Below the pieces are notes generated by a model, which worked only from the letters and a program-made list of their open reading frames with translations, ran no database searches and was not told the origin of the DNA. Of a stretch of DNA of 64,000 bases, positions 46,458 through 55,600 are shown piece after piece. Positions within the stretch are counted from its first letter, which is position 1. Every line of letters begins with the position of its first letter. Source of the stretch: Cytobacillus oceanisediminis (GTDB lineage Bacteria > Bacillota > Bacilli > Bacillales > Cytobacillaceae); contig NZ_CP065511.1 of assembly GCF_022811925.1 (NCBI RefSeq), forward strand, positions 1,915,501 through 1,979,500, read 5' to 3'. The position numbers were made by a program, and so were the translations under genes.

Positions 46458-47432
46458 ATGATGGAGCAAGTTATTTTTTTCACAATATTGGCAGGTTTTT
46501 TAATTACTGTTTTGCTGTCTCCCATTTTTATTCCCTTCCTGAGAAGATTGAAATTCGGGCAAAGCATCCGTGAAGAAGGCCCAAAATCCCATCAGAAAAA
46601 GACGGGTACACCGACAATGGGCGGAGTCATGATTCTTCTTTCAGTCACGGTGACCACGTTGCTTATGACCGGGAAATTTTCAGAACCTACTGTAGAAACA
46701 TATTTGCTGCTGCTGGTTACACTGGGCTTTGGACTTCTCGGTTTTCTTGATGACTTTATTAAAGTAGTATTAAAGCGCAACTTAGGTCTGACTTCAAAGC
46801 AAAAGCTGCTGGGCCAGATTATTATTTCTGTTATTTTTTATTTTGTTTTCAAGCAAAATGATTTTTCAACAGAAGTGCATATTCCGCTGACAGACATTTC
46901 GATTGATTTGGGCTGGGGATATGTTTTATTTATTATTTTCTGGCTTGTCGGATTCTCGAATGCTGTCAATCTGACAGATGGACTTGATGGACTTGTCTCT
47001 GGGACTGCTGCAATCGCTTTTGGAGCATTTGCGGTATTGGCTTGGAATCAATCCCAATTTGAAGTATCCATTTTTTCTGTAGCTGTTGTGGGAGCGGTAT
47101 TGGGTTTCCTTGTCTTTAATGCCCATCCTGCAAAGGTGTTCATGGGAGACACAGGATCACTGGCTCTGGGTGGAGCTATTGCGACTATAGCCATCCTGAC
47201 AAAACTTGAAATCATCCTGATTATTATCGGCGGTGTTTTTGTTATTGAAACTTTATCTGTTATTTTACAGGTGGCATCTTTTAAGACCACTGGGAAACGG
47301 ATCTTCCGTATGAGCCCGCTCCATCATCATTATGAATTGGTGGGCTGGTCAGAATGGCGGGTTGTCGTTACATTCTGGACCGTTGGCCTATTGTTTGCAA
47401 TCTTAGGAATCTATATTGAGGTGTGGGTGTAA
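46458..47432 (+). CDS. mraY: phospho-N-acetylmuramoyl-pentapeptide transferase MraY
   Basis: MraY transfers phospho-MurNAc-pentapeptide to undecaprenyl phosphate to make lipid I. The 324-residue protein has ten predicted helices. It shows TPTMGG near the N-terminus, the catalytic aspartates in GFLDDFIKV and [12 protein letters not shown], and the HHHYEL motif close to the C-terminus. AAGGAGGGGATAAGT inside the end of the previous gene is its ribosome site; its stop touches the murD start. Confidence 0.97.
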   Translation: MMEQVIFFTILAGFLITVLLSPIFIPFLRRLKFGQSIREEGPKSHQKKTGTPTMGGVMILLSVTVTTLLMTGKFSEPTVETYLLLLVTLGFGLLGFLDDFIKVVLKRNLGLTSKQKLLGQIIISVIFYFVFKQNDFSTEVHIPLTDISIDLGWGYVLFIIFWLVGFSNAVNLTDGLDGLVSGTAAIAFGAFAVLAWNQSQFEVSIFSVAVVGAVLGFLVFNAHPAKVFMGDTGSLALGGAIATIAILTKLEIILIIIGGVFVIETLSVILQVASFKTTGKRIFRMSPLHHHYELVGWSEWRVVVTFWTVGLLFAILGIYIEVWV

Positions 47433-48785
47433 GTGAAAGAAGTCAATCGCTATCGACATAAAAAAATATTAGTGCTGGGTCTGGCGAAAAGCGGAGTGAG
47501 TGCAGCTTCCCTTTTACATAAGCTTGGAGCATTTGTGACTGTTAACGATTATAAGCCTCTTGCTGAAAATCCTGAAGCTCAAGGACTGCTTGAGCAGGGG
47601 ATTACGGTCATTTGCGGGGGTCATCCAATTGAACTTCTGGAAGAGGGATTTGAGCTGATTGTAAAAAACCCGGGTATTCCTTATCATAATCCAATGATAA
47701 AAGGAGCCCTTGAAAAGGGCATACCAGTCATTACAGAAGTGGAGCTTGCCTACCAGGTCTCTGAAGCTCCTTTTATTGCAATTACAGGCACAAATGGAAA
47801 AACCACTACAACTACTCTTGTGTTTGACATGCTTCAGGCAGGGAGCAAAATGCCGCTGATAGCAGGAAATATTGGAACAGTAGCTTCAGAGGTCGCCCAG
47901 AATGCTGCAGAAGAAAATAATATCGTGATTGAGCTTTCATCGTTTCAGCTGATGGGTATTCAGGATTTCAGGCCGAGAATCGCCATTTTAACAAATTTAT
48001 ATGATGCCCATTTGGATTATCATGGCACAAGAGAAGAGTATCATGCAGCCAAAGCAAATATTACGATGAATCAGACTGAAAAGGATTATTTCATAGTCAA
48101 TGCCGATCAAAATAAAGTAATGGAAGCCGCTGCACGGTCAGCGGCAAAAATAATTCCTTTTTCAACTTCCAGAGAGCTGTCTGAAGGGGCATATGTCAAA
48201 GATGGCTGGATTTACTTTAATGATGAACAAGTGATGGAAAGAAAAGATGTTTCACTGCCAGGAGAGCACAACCTTGAGAATATCCTATCCTCAGTGGCTG
48301 CTGCCAAGCTGACGGGAGTCGGGAATGAAGCCATCAGCCAAGTTCTAAGTTCGTTTACAGGAGTAAAGCATCGTCTGCAGTATGTAGGTGAATACCAAAG
48401 CAGGAAATTTTATAATGATTCTAAAGCAACGAACATTTTAGCAACGAAGAATGCAGTAGCAGCATTTGATCAGCCTGTCATTCTTCTTGCAGGCGGTCTT
48501 GACCGCGGAAATGGCTTTGATGAACTCATCCCATCTCTCAAAAAGGTAAAAGCTCTTGTAACCTTTGGGCAAACAGCTGAAAAGATTGAAAATGCAGCAT
48601 TGGAAGCAGGAATAAAAACAATTGAGCGTGTCGATAATGTGGAAAAAGCCGTACCTGCTGCCTTTAAGCTTTCAGAGCCAGGAGATGTGATTCTGCTTTC
48701 TCCTGCTTGTGCAAGCTGGGACCAATATAAAACTTTTGAGGTTCGGGGAGACATGTTTATAGATGCGGTGCATAAGCTTAATTAA
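47433..48785 (+). CDS. murD: UDP-N-acetylmuramoyl-L-alanine:D-glutamate ligase MurD
   Basis: MurD adds D-glutamate as the second residue of the stem peptide. It starts at GTG 47433, immediately after the mraY stop, with GAGGTGTGG inside mraY as ribosome site. The 450 residues show the UDP-binding start [20 protein letters not shown], the P-loop GTNGKTTTT (about 121), and the C-terminal [12 protein letters not shown] and [22 protein letters not shown]. Confidence 0.97.
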   Translation: MKEVNRYRHKKILVLGLAKSGVSAASLLHKLGAFVTVNDYKPLAENPEAQGLLEQGITVICGGHPIELLEEGFELIVKNPGIPYHNPMIKGALEKGIPVITEVELAYQVSEAPFIAITGTNGKTTTTTLVFDMLQAGSKMPLIAGNIGTVASEVAQNAAEENNIVIELSSFQLMGIQDFRPRIAILTNLYDAHLDYHGTREEYHAAKANITMNQTEKDYFIVNADQNKVMEAAARSAAKIIPFSTSRELSEGAYVKDGWIYFNDEQVMERKDVSLPGEHNLENILSSVAAAKLTGVGNEAISQVLSSFTGVKHRLQYVGEYQSRKFYNDSKATNILATKNAVAAFDQPVILLAGGLDRGNGFDELIPSLKKVKALVTFGQTAEKIENAALEAGIKTIERVDNVEKAVPAAFKLSEPGDVILLSPACASWDQYKTFEVRGDMFIDAVHKLN

Positions 48786-48955
48786 GGGCTTGTCTGCGGG
48801 ACTATGGAAACGACAGCAAAGGCATACATCTGCTTCGCGTGACATTTAGAGCTTTAATAAGGAACGTATTAAGACTGCCGAAAAACAGGTAAGTTTATTT
48901 GCTGCAGGAAATAGGTTCCTTGATAGCCCTAAAACTTGCATTCGAGGTGTTTTCG

Positions 48956-50056
48956 TTGCCGACCAAAAAAACCACTCCCGATTTTATATTAATGATCGTC
49001 ACTTTTATGCTGCTTGCTGTAGGATTGACTATGGTATATAGTGCAAGTGCAATTTGGGCAGATTATAAATTTGATGATTCTTTCTTTTTTGCGAAAAGGC
49101 AAATGCTTTTTGCCGGAGTTGGAATTATTGCGATGTTTTTTATCATGAATGTGGATTATTGGACCTGGAGAACTTGGGCAAAGGTCTTAATTATTGTCTG
49201 TTTTGTGCTTTTGCTCATGGTGCTGATTCCAGGTATTGGAAATGTGCGAAATGGGTCGCGGAGCTGGATTGGCGTTGGAGCATTTTCTATTCAGCCTTCG
49301 GAGTTTATGAAGCTTGCCATGATTGTATTTATGGCAAAATTCCTCTCCGAAAAACAAAAGCTGATTACCTCTTTCAGAAAAGGTCTTGTTCCATCTTTAG
49401 GGCTTGTATTTTTAGCATTTGGATTAATAATGCTGCAGCCTGATTTAGGCACTGGAACTGTAATGGTGGGTACTTGTGTTGTCATGATTTTTATCGCAGG
49501 AGCGAGGATCAGCCACTTTGTCTGGTTTGGCGCTGCAGGCTTGGCCGGATTTGTGGCACTTGTTCTGTCGGCCCCTTACAGGATAAAGCGGATTACTTCA
49601 TTTCTAGACCCCTGGGAAGATCCTCTGGGCAGCGGATTCCAGATTATCCAGTCCTTATATGCAATAGGGCCTGGAGGATTGTTTGGCCTTGGACTGGGAC
49701 AGAGCAGACAGAAGTTTTTTTATCTTCCTGAGCCGCAGACAGATTTTATTTTTGCTATTTTAGCTGAGGAACTTGGATTTATAGGCGGATCTTTTGTCAT
49801 TTTATTATTTGCACTTCTTTTATGGCGAGGCATCCGCATAGCGCTTGGCGCCCCTGATTTATATGGGAGCTTCTTGGCTGTTGGGATCATAGCAATGGTC
49901 GCTATTCAGGTAATGATAAATATCGGAGTAGTAACAGGGCTGATGCCTGTTACTGGCATCACACTTCCGTTTCTGAGCTACGGGGGATCGTCATTGACAC
50001 TGATGCTCATGGCTATAGGGGTTCTGCTTAATATAAGCAGATATGCAAGGTACTAG
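48956..50056 (+). CDS. spoVE: stage V sporulation protein E (SEDS glycosyltransferase)
   Basis: A SEDS-family peptidoglycan polymerase for the spore cortex, partner of SpoVD. Start at TTG 48956 (MPTKKTTPDFILM), eight bases after GAGGTG, giving 366 residues like B. subtilis SpoVE; a longer in-frame start at 48899 has no such site. Ten helices; family motifs NGSRSWIGVGAFSIQPSEFMK, APYRIKRITSFLDPWEDPLGSGFQ and the C-terminal VTGITLPFLSYGGSS. A 170-base gap before it has room for a sporulation promoter. Confidence 0.96.
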   Translation: MPTKKTTPDFILMIVTFMLLAVGLTMVYSASAIWADYKFDDSFFFAKRQMLFAGVGIIAMFFIMNVDYWTWRTWAKVLIIVCFVLLLMVLIPGIGNVRNGSRSWIGVGAFSIQPSEFMKLAMIVFMAKFLSEKQKLITSFRKGLVPSLGLVFLAFGLIMLQPDLGTGTVMVGTCVVMIFIAGARISHFVWFGAAGLAGFVALVLSAPYRIKRITSFLDPWEDPLGSGFQIIQSLYAIGPGGLFGLGLGQSRQKFFYLPEPQTDFIFAILAEELGFIGGSFVILLFALLLWRGIRIALGAPDLYGSFLAVGIIAMVAIQVMINIGVVTGLMPVTGITLPFLSYGGSSLTLMLMAIGVLLNISRYARY

Positions 50057-50079
50057 CGCATTTTATAACATGCATTTTG

Positions 50080-50108
50080 GAAACCCTGTGAAGCAGGGTT
50101 TCTTTTTT
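50080..50108 (+). terminator. terminator after spoVE
   Basis: GAAACCCTG, loop, CAGGGTTTC, then six T's. Confidence 0.87.
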
Positions 50109-50140
50109 GCAGAATAAGAAAGTATAAAATTTTGAACGTC

Positions 50141-50210
50141 GATAACTGTCTAGCGCAAGCAGCCTACCCCCTTGAGGTGTCGGGGTTGGGCAAGGGCTTC
50201 CGCTTTTCTT
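50141..50210. repeat. dispersed hairpin repeat, copy 2
   Basis: CGATAACTGTCTAGCG, then CCTACCCCCTTGAGGTGTCGG and GGTTGGGCAAGGGCTT. The arms TACCCC and GGGGTTGGGCA can pair. Confidence 0.8.
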
Positions 50211-50386
50211 GGAAGAAACAATATATCCAGCATTGAAGAATTATCAAACTTCTTTGCAATTTTGCACATTATTACATTTCTTTAACATTATGATGTACGT
50301 TCCTATCTATTTGTTTTGAATATAGTAGAATAGGGAATAGAGGGGGAGTGTTTTCCGCTCTAACGCTGGATGACCTTCACAAAATC

Positions 50387-50431
50387 AGAAAGCTTTATAT
50401 TTGATCAATGGCAGAAAAAATAAAGCTTTCT
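50387..50431 (+). promoter_or_regulatory. inverted repeat in the murG leader
   Basis: AGAAAGCTTTAT (50387-50398) and ATAAAGCTTTCT (50420-50431) are perfect 12-base arms around 21 bases, ending 31 bases before murG. It could be an attenuator stem or a regulator site. Confidence 0.5.
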
Positions 50432-50462
50432 TTGATAATAGATTCTTTTTTGAGGTGAAAGA

Positions 50463-51566
50463 ATGAAAATTGCTGTTAGCGGCGGAGGAACTGGCGGACA
50501 TATATATCCGGCACTTGCGCTTATAAGACAAATTCAGAAAGAACATAAAGATGCCGAATTTCTATATATTGGAACTGAAAAAGGACTTGAAAATACGATT
50601 GTCAATCGTGAAAATATCCCTTTTAAATCAATACATATAACTGGTTTTAAAAGAAAAATTTCTTTGGAAAATGTTAAAACTGTTTTAAGGTTCCTGAAAG
50701 GCGTTCGTGAAAGTAAAAAGATGCTTAAGGAATTTAATGCGGATGTCGTAATCGGCACGGGCGGATATGTTTGTGGTCCTGTTGTATATGCCGCTTCAAA
50801 GCTTGGCATACCAACCATTATACATGAGCAAAACAGCGTCCCGGGATTAACCAATAAGTTTTTAAGCAGATATGTTGATAAAATCGCAGTCTGTTTTGAA
50901 GAAGCAAAGGCTTTTTTTCCGGAAACTAAAACAGTCATGACAGGGAATCCGCGCGCATCAGAGGTTCTGGGACAGGATGGGATCAGGGGAAGACTATCAG
51001 CAGGATTAAAAACCGGTGTCCCTGCTGTGTTAATTTTTGGAGGCAGCAGAGGGGCAAGGCCAATCAATGATGCAGTTCTAAAATCTCTGGCTGAGCTTGG
51101 TGAAAAGCCTTATCAGGTTCTATATATCACAGGGGACGTCCATTATGAGGATGTACAAAAAGAAATAGAACTGGTCGGAAGCCCTGAAAATGTAATGATT
51201 AAACCATTTATTCACAATATGCCAGAAGTGCTGGCCGGAGCAGACCTGGTCGTATCACGTGCGGGAGCCACCACTTTGGCAGAGATCACTTCTTTAGGAA
51301 TTCCGAGCATTTTAATCCCAAGCCCATATGTAACAAATAACCACCAGGAGAAAAATGCAAGAGCGCTAAGCGACCATGGTGCTGCAGAACTATTGCTTGA
51401 AAAAAAGTTAACAGGGAAAAAGCTTATTGACAGCATCGACCGAATCATCCTCGATAAAGATAAGATGAGTAACATGAAGGAAGCTTCGAAAAAACTTGGA
51501 ATCCGTGATGCATCAAATAGGCTTTACAAATTAATGGCCGAATTGGTTTCAAATAATGGGAAGTAG
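50463..51566 (+). CDS. murG: lipid II synthase MurG (GlcNAc transferase)
   Basis: MurG transfers GlcNAc to lipid I on the inner face of the membrane, giving lipid II. The 367-residue GT-B enzyme has the acceptor-binding loop [12 protein letters not shown] at the N-terminus, [25 protein letters not shown], the donor-domain [11 protein letters not shown], and [11 protein letters not shown] with [27 protein letters not shown] precedes the ATG. Confidence 0.97.
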   Translation: MKIAVSGGGTGGHIYPALALIRQIQKEHKDAEFLYIGTEKGLENTIVNRENIPFKSIHITGFKRKISLENVKTVLRFLKGVRESKKMLKEFNADVVIGTGGYVCGPVVYAASKLGIPTIIHEQNSVPGLTNKFLSRYVDKIAVCFEEAKAFFPETKTVMTGNPRASEVLGQDGIRGRLSAGLKTGVPAVLIFGGSRGARPINDAVLKSLAELGEKPYQVLYITGDVHYEDVQKEIELVGSPENVMIKPFIHNMPEVLAGADLVVSRAGATTLAEITSLGIPSILIPSPYVTNNHQEKNARALSDHGAAELLLEKKLTGKKLIDSIDRIILDKDKMSNMKEASKKLGIRDASNRLYKLMAELVSNNGK

Positions 51567-51632
51567 CCCTGAATAGAAAATTTGCATAGAATAAATAAAT
51601 TTAGGCATAGATCAATAGAAAGGGAGGTAAAT

Positions 51633-52541
51633 ATGGACGAATTTATCAGCAAGCTTAGAGAATTAAACATCGGTACAGTTAAAGAAAATGAGCCGATGGC
51701 TAATCATACAACAATGAAAATTGGCGGACCCGCCGATTTGTTTATTGAGCCTTCTTCCATAGAAAACCTGGCAAAAGCGATGGAATTGATCCATCGCTAT
51801 GAACTGAAATGGAGAGCAATTGGAAGAGGATCAAATTTGCTCGTATCTGATGGAGGCATTGAAGGTGTGGTTATTAAATTGGGCCGCGGCATGGATCACC
51901 TGGATCTTAATGAAACGGAGCTAAGAGCAGGCGGCGGTTATTCATTGGTTGCCCTCTCCACAATTATCAGCAAAAAAGGCTTGTCAGGTCTCGAATTTGC
52001 CAGCGGGATTCCCGGGTCTGTAGGCGGAGCAGTTTATATGAACGCTGGTGCTCACGGTTCTGATATTTCACAAATTCTGACCAAAGCACATGTTCTTTTT
52101 GAGGATGGAAATATGGAATGGCTCACGAACGAAGAAATGGAATTTTCTTATAGAACATCCGTCCTTCAAACGAAACGTCCAGGGATTGTTCTTGAGGCCG
52201 TTTTCCGGCTTACAGAGGGCGACAGGGAAAAAATTTCCTCTGCAATGCAAAAGAATAAGGATTACAGGAAGGAAACCCAGCCCTGGAACTTCCCATGTGC
52301 AGGCAGTATTTTCCGTAACCCGCTTCCTGAATATGCTGGCCAGCTGATAGAAAAAGCCGGCATGAAAGGCCATACCATCGGCGGTGCGCAAATTTCCAAT
52401 ATGCATGGGAATTTCATCGTGAATGCAGGAGATGCCAAAGCGGAAGATGTACTTGCATTAATTCAGCATATTAAAGATACAATATTTGATTTGTATGGAG
52501 TTAAAATGGAGACAGAAGTGGAAATAATCGGTCGAAAGTAA
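51633..52541 (+). CDS. murB: UDP-N-acetylenolpyruvoylglucosamine reductase MurB
   Basis: A FAD enzyme that reduces UDP-GlcNAc-enolpyruvate to UDP-MurNAc. Start at ATG 51633 ([12 protein letters not shown]) after AAAGGGAGGTAAAT; 302 residues. The FAD-binding domain shows [33 protein letters not shown] and [20 protein letters not shown]; the substrate domain has [11 protein letters not shown] and [12 protein letters not shown]. Lacking the extra domain of type I enzymes, it is a type II MurB. Confidence 0.97.
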   Translation: MDEFISKLRELNIGTVKENEPMANHTTMKIGGPADLFIEPSSIENLAKAMELIHRYELKWRAIGRGSNLLVSDGGIEGVVIKLGRGMDHLDLNETELRAGGGYSLVALSTIISKKGLSGLEFASGIPGSVGGAVYMNAGAHGSDISQILTKAHVLFEDGNMEWLTNEEMEFSYRTSVLQTKRPGIVLEAVFRLTEGDREKISSAMQKNKDYRKETQPWNFPCAGSIFRNPLPEYAGQLIEKAGMKGHTIGGAQISNMHGNFIVNAGDAKAEDVLALIQHIKDTIFDLYGVKMETEVEIIGRK

Positions 52542-52613
52542 CGGGGAATAATACCTTACGGATACCATTTATTGTGATATAATAATTTATTAGATAACAG
52601 TAAATGTAGTAAA

Positions 52614-52636
52614 AACGGCATGGCTCACATGCCGTT
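52614..52636 (+). terminator. hairpin after murB
   Basis: AACGGCATG, loop GCTCA, CATGCCGTT. There is only a CT-rich tail behind it, so termination may be partial. Confidence 0.6.
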
Positions 52637-52746
52637 CTCTTCCCTAATTTAGTAATTGCATAAATTGTGCTGGACAAGCTGCTTGATTGTTTTAATTTAT
52701 TGTCCATGCGCTTTTCTGAAAATATATGAAGGTATGCTCTAAATTT

Positions 52747-52817
52747 CGATAATTGTCTAGCTCCAGCGCCTGCCCCCTCGAGGTGTCGGGGGTGGGCAAG
52801 GCGCTTGCGTTTTTCTT
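52747..52817. repeat. dispersed hairpin repeat, copy 3
   Basis: CGATAATTGTCTAGCTCCAG, then CGCCTGCCCCCTCGAGGTGTC and GGGGGTGGGCAAGGCGCTT. AGCGCC pairs with GGCGCT and TGCCC with GGGCA, so the element folds into a long interrupted hairpin. It ends just before the divIB ribosome site. Confidence 0.85.
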
Positions 52818-52833
52818 AATGGGGTGATAAAAA

Positions 52834-53625
52834 GTGGAGAAAAGTAAGGTTGTCTCGCTAGAGGATCGAATACCGAAGCTTAAACAGCAAAGAAAAAAGA
52901 AAGCGAACAGAAGACTGATCTTTTTGCTGCTGCTTTTTTTCTCGCTGATTGTTTTAGTTATTTACTTTCAATCGCCCTTAAGCCATATTAAACAAATCAA
53001 GGTATCCGGCAATTCAATTTATGATAAAGAAGAAATTATTCAAATCAGCGGTGTTACTGAAAAAACAAATATTTGGAAGGTTGACGAAGAGGGCATTGAG
53101 GGTAAGCTTAAAGAGCTGCCTGAAATAAAATCTTCAACTGTTAAAGTTCAGCTGCCAAGCACAATTAATATTAAGGTAGATGAACTGAAGCGCATTGCCT
53201 ACATAGCTAAAGAGAAGCACTACCTTCCTGTTATGGAGAATGGGAGCATATTAAAGGATGAAAAAGTTGCGGAGATCCCTGTCAACGCTCCTATCCTCAA
53301 TGACTTTTCTGAGGGTGACATCCTTGATATGATGATTGGGGAGCTTGAATCACTGCCTGAAGAGGTGTTAAATTCGATTTCCGAAATCCATCATTCTCCT
53401 AAAAAGACAGATTCCAACCATATTACTTTGTATATGAATGATGGTTTTGAAGTCAGTGCTACTTTAAGAAGTTTCTCAGAAAAAATGGCACACTACCCTT
53501 CTATCATAAGCCAGCTGGATCCCGAGAAAAAAGGAATCATCGACTTGGAAGTAGGCTCATATTTTAAAGCTTATGAAACAGAGGGAGCTGAAGAAGTTGA
53601 AAAAGAAAATGAAGGTGAAGGGTAA
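52834..53625 (+). CDS. divIB: cell division protein DivIB (FtsQ)
   Basis: A 263-residue bitopic divisome protein. After a basic cytoplasmic region there is one helix (about 28-45, LIFLLLLFFSLIVLVIYF), a POTRA domain (about 48-118: IKQIKVSGNSIYDKEEIIQISGV) and the beta domain. It starts at GTG 52834 after GGGGTGATAAAAA and ends in an acidic tail that overlaps the start of ylxW. Confidence 0.95.
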   Translation: MEKSKVVSLEDRIPKLKQQRKKKANRRLIFLLLLFFSLIVLVIYFQSPLSHIKQIKVSGNSIYDKEEIIQISGVTEKTNIWKVDEEGIEGKLKELPEIKSSTVKVQLPSTINIKVDELKRIAYIAKEKHYLPVMENGSILKDEKVAEIPVNAPILNDFSEGDILDMMIGELESLPEEVLNSISEIHHSPKKTDSNHITLYMNDGFEVSATLRSFSEKMAHYPSIISQLDPEKKGIIDLEVGSYFKAYETEGAEEVEKENEGEG

Positions 53626-54304
53626 TCATGTAATATTCTCCCTGGTGTTTCTAGTACTGGGTTACATGATGGCATTTTCCTATCACCTTACACAGGGAGA
53701 AGAAGAAAAGCCGGCATTAAGCGGAAAACAGTGGGAAAGAGATTTGGAACTTCGTAATCAGCTTGTTGAACTGGAGGAAAAAAACAGAGCTCTTCAAAAA
53801 GAATTAAATACAAAACAGGAAAACGTTCTTGATATTGAAAAAGAGCTTTCACAGGAAGCCCAGGTTTATTTTAATCTTGCCGAGGATGCTGAGAAGTACA
53901 GGATGCATCTTGGCAAAGTAAAAGTAAAGGGCTCAGGGGTGGAAGTAACTCTGGCAGATGGTGATTACGATCCGGATGAAGATAATATTAACAATTATAT
54001 CGTCCATGAACACCATGTCTTTAAGGTGATTAATGAACTCTATATTTCTGGTGCTTCCGCAGTTGCCATAAATGGCCAAAGACTATCACACAGTTCCTAT
54101 ATTGTTTGCAATGGACCTGTAATAGAAGTTGACGGCTACCAGCATCCTGCCCCTTTTGTCATCACTGCCATTGGTGATGCCGAAGTGCTTTCCTCTGCTC
54201 TGAACCTGACAGGCGGAGTAAAAGACACATTGGTAGATGAAAACATCCAATTCACATTAGAGAAAAAGGGCGAAATCATCATGGAACCATTACTGGGTTC
54301 GTAA
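53597..54304 (+). CDS. ylxW: DUF881 protein YlxW
   Basis: A 235-residue bitopic protein of the DUF881 family: one helix (about 13-30, IFSLVFLVLGYMMAFSYHL), a coiled coil (about 48-85, LELRNQLVELEEKNRALQKELNTKQ), then the DUF881 domain with VEVTLADGD and AINGQRLSHSSYIVCNGPVIEVDG. The start proposed is TTG 53597, nine bases after AGGGAG; an ATG at 53609 is a second choice. It overlaps divIB by 29 bases. Role unknown; conserved before ftsA. Confidence 0.85.
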   Translation: MKKKMKVKGNHVIFSLVFLVLGYMMAFSYHLTQGEEEKPALSGKQWERDLELRNQLVELEEKNRALQKELNTKQENVLDIEKELSQEAQVYFNLAEDAEKYRMHLGKVKVKGSGVEVTLADGDYDPDEDNINNYIVHEHHVFKVINELYISGASAVAINGQRLSHSSYIVCNGPVIEVDGYQHPAPFVITAIGDAEVLSSALNLTGGVKDTLVDENIQFTLEKKGEIIMEPLLGS

Positions 54305-54377
54305 AGCCAAACCAGCATTCGTAAGTAGAAAATTTGTCCACAGAATAATTTATTCGGGAAAGCAAGGTGGAATTAAA

Positions 54378-55109
54378 GTGGACAGCAAAAAGAAATTCAG
54401 CTTTACCTTTATAACAGTTGTAATTGGCTTTATGATTGCCATACAGTTTCAAACAGTTAAGGAACCGGCTGTCCGCGATACAAGGGATACCTGGCAGCTT
54501 AGAGCTGATATCCTTAAAGAAAAGGAACTGCAATTAAAACTTTTGCGTGAAATCAGTTCAAATGAAGAAAAAATTGCCCAATATGAAACAAAGCGCAAAC
54601 AAAGCAAAGAGCAAGTGCTTCGCGATACGCTGGAGGAATTAAAAATGGAAGCCGGATTAAGTGAAGTGACGGGACCAGGCATAATCATAAGCATTGAACC
54701 GGTACATGAGGAGCTTCTTCTCGGCAAGCAGGCTGATTCTGTTTCCCCGGATTTGCTCAAGCGGCTTGTAAATGAGTTAAATATGTATGATGCCCAGCAC
54801 ATTTCCATTGGAGGCAGAAGGATCATCAACACTACTGTCATAAGGGATATTAACAGAGAGACCATGATAGACGGATATGCCTTAAATCGCCTGCCTATTG
54901 AAGTGAAAGTATTAACAGAGAATGCCCAATCTGCCGAGAAGCTTTTTAATCGCATGCAAGTATCAAATTCTGCCGAAGAATTTTTCATTGACAATCTGCG
55001 GGTTAAGGTGGAAAAGTCTGCAGAGCTTATCACGATTCCTGCATATGACGAGGCATTGAGAATCAGATATATGGAGCCTGTGATACCTGACGAAGGAGGC
55101 AAATCATAA
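54378..55109 (+). CDS. ylxX: DUF881 protein YlxX
   Basis: A second DUF881 protein, 243 residues, paralogous to YlxW: one helix (about 9-25), a coiled coil (about 45-85) and the domain with TGPGIIISIEPV, and AQHISIGGRRIINTTVIRDIN. It starts at GTG 54378 after AAGGTGGAATTAAA. Its TAA overlaps the sbp ATG by one base. The pair probably arose by duplication. Confidence 0.9.
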   Translation: MDSKKKFSFTFITVVIGFMIAIQFQTVKEPAVRDTRDTWQLRADILKEKELQLKLLREISSNEEKIAQYETKRKQSKEQVLRDTLEELKMEAGLSEVTGPGIIISIEPVHEELLLGKQADSVSPDLLKRLVNELNMYDAQHISIGGRRIINTTVIRDINRETMIDGYALNRLPIEVKVLTENAQSAEKLFNRMQVSNSAEEFFIDNLRVKVEKSAELITIPAYDEALRIRYMEPVIPDEGGKS

Positions 55110-55477
55110 TGTGGCTTCCCGTTTTAGGATTGATCATAGGTGTGATACTTGGACTTATGACAGATATAAAAGTGCCGGATGAATACTCGAATTATCTTTC
55201 CATTGCTGTTCTTGCTGCATTGGATACTCTATTCGGAGGGATCAGGGCGCAGCTTCAAAATATTTATGATGAAAAAGTTTTCGTTTCCGGTTTCTTTTTT
55301 AACATCCTGCTGGCAGCAAGTTTAGCTTTTCTGGGTGTCCATCTTGGTGTAGACTTGTACTTAGCAGCAGTATTTGCTTTTGGAGTCAGGCTATTCCAAA
55401 ATATAGCGGTCATCAGAAGAATTTTAATCGCAAAATGGTCCCAAAACAGAGAAAAAACAGAAAAAAATGATATTTAA
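55109..55477 (+). CDS. sbp: small basic protein Sbp (DUF1290)
   Basis: A 122-residue membrane protein of the Sbp/DUF1290 family with three or four helices: LGLIIGVILGLMTDIKVP, LSIAVLAALDTLFGGIRAQL, NILLAASLAFLGVHLGVDLYLAAVFAFGVRLFQN. Its tail is basic. It lies between ylxX and ftsA as in B. subtilis; its function is unknown. Confidence 0.92.
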   Translation: MWLPVLGLIIGVILGLMTDIKVPDEYSNYLSIAVLAALDTLFGGIRAQLQNIYDEKVFVSGFFFNILLAASLAFLGVHLGVDLYLAAVFAFGVRLFQNIAVIRRILIAKWSQNREKTEKNDI

Positions 55478-55478
55478 A

Positions 55479-55505
55479 AAAGGGAAAATATTAGTTTTGA
55501 CGAAT
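55479..55505 (+). promoter_or_regulatory. putative sigma-H-type promoter upstream of ftsA
   Basis: AAAGGGAAA (55479-55487) and GACGAAT (55499-55505) lie 11 bases apart. They match the sigma-H pattern RNAGGAWWW-N11/12-RNNGAAT with one mismatch in the -35. B. subtilis ftsAZ has a sigma-H promoter in the same place that boosts FtsZ at sporulation. Confidence 0.5.
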
Positions 55506-55600
55506 AATTTTATAGATAAACTAACTTATTAAATCAGACAACAGCAAAAAATGATTGTTGTTCAATAATCGTAATTGTAAAAAAAAGGAGGTGCCAGAGA

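Larger units (their letters stand above)
50109..50462. promoter_or_regulatory. spoVE-murG gap
   Basis: With the spoVE terminator this makes a gene-free run of about 400 bases. It contains one copy of the dispersed repeat (50141-50210), an AT-rich stretch likely to hold a murG promoter, and a long inverted repeat just before murG. No credible gene. The terminator plus new leader suggests murG onward is a separate transcript. Confidence 0.5.

Noticed and set aside
48786..48955. Sigma-E promoter for spoVE (CATACATC near 48820)
   Set aside because: It matches the -10 at six of eight bases but no -35 resembling KMATATT lies 13-15 bases upstream.
50534..51067. Long minus-strand open frame of 177 codons
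   Set aside because: Antisense to the well-conserved murG; no sequence resemblance to a protein family.
54449..55102. Open frame of 217 codons on the minus strand
   Set aside because: It is wholly antisense to ylxX, has Ser/Arg-rich low-complexity sequence and no ribosome site; the plus-strand gene is clearly real.
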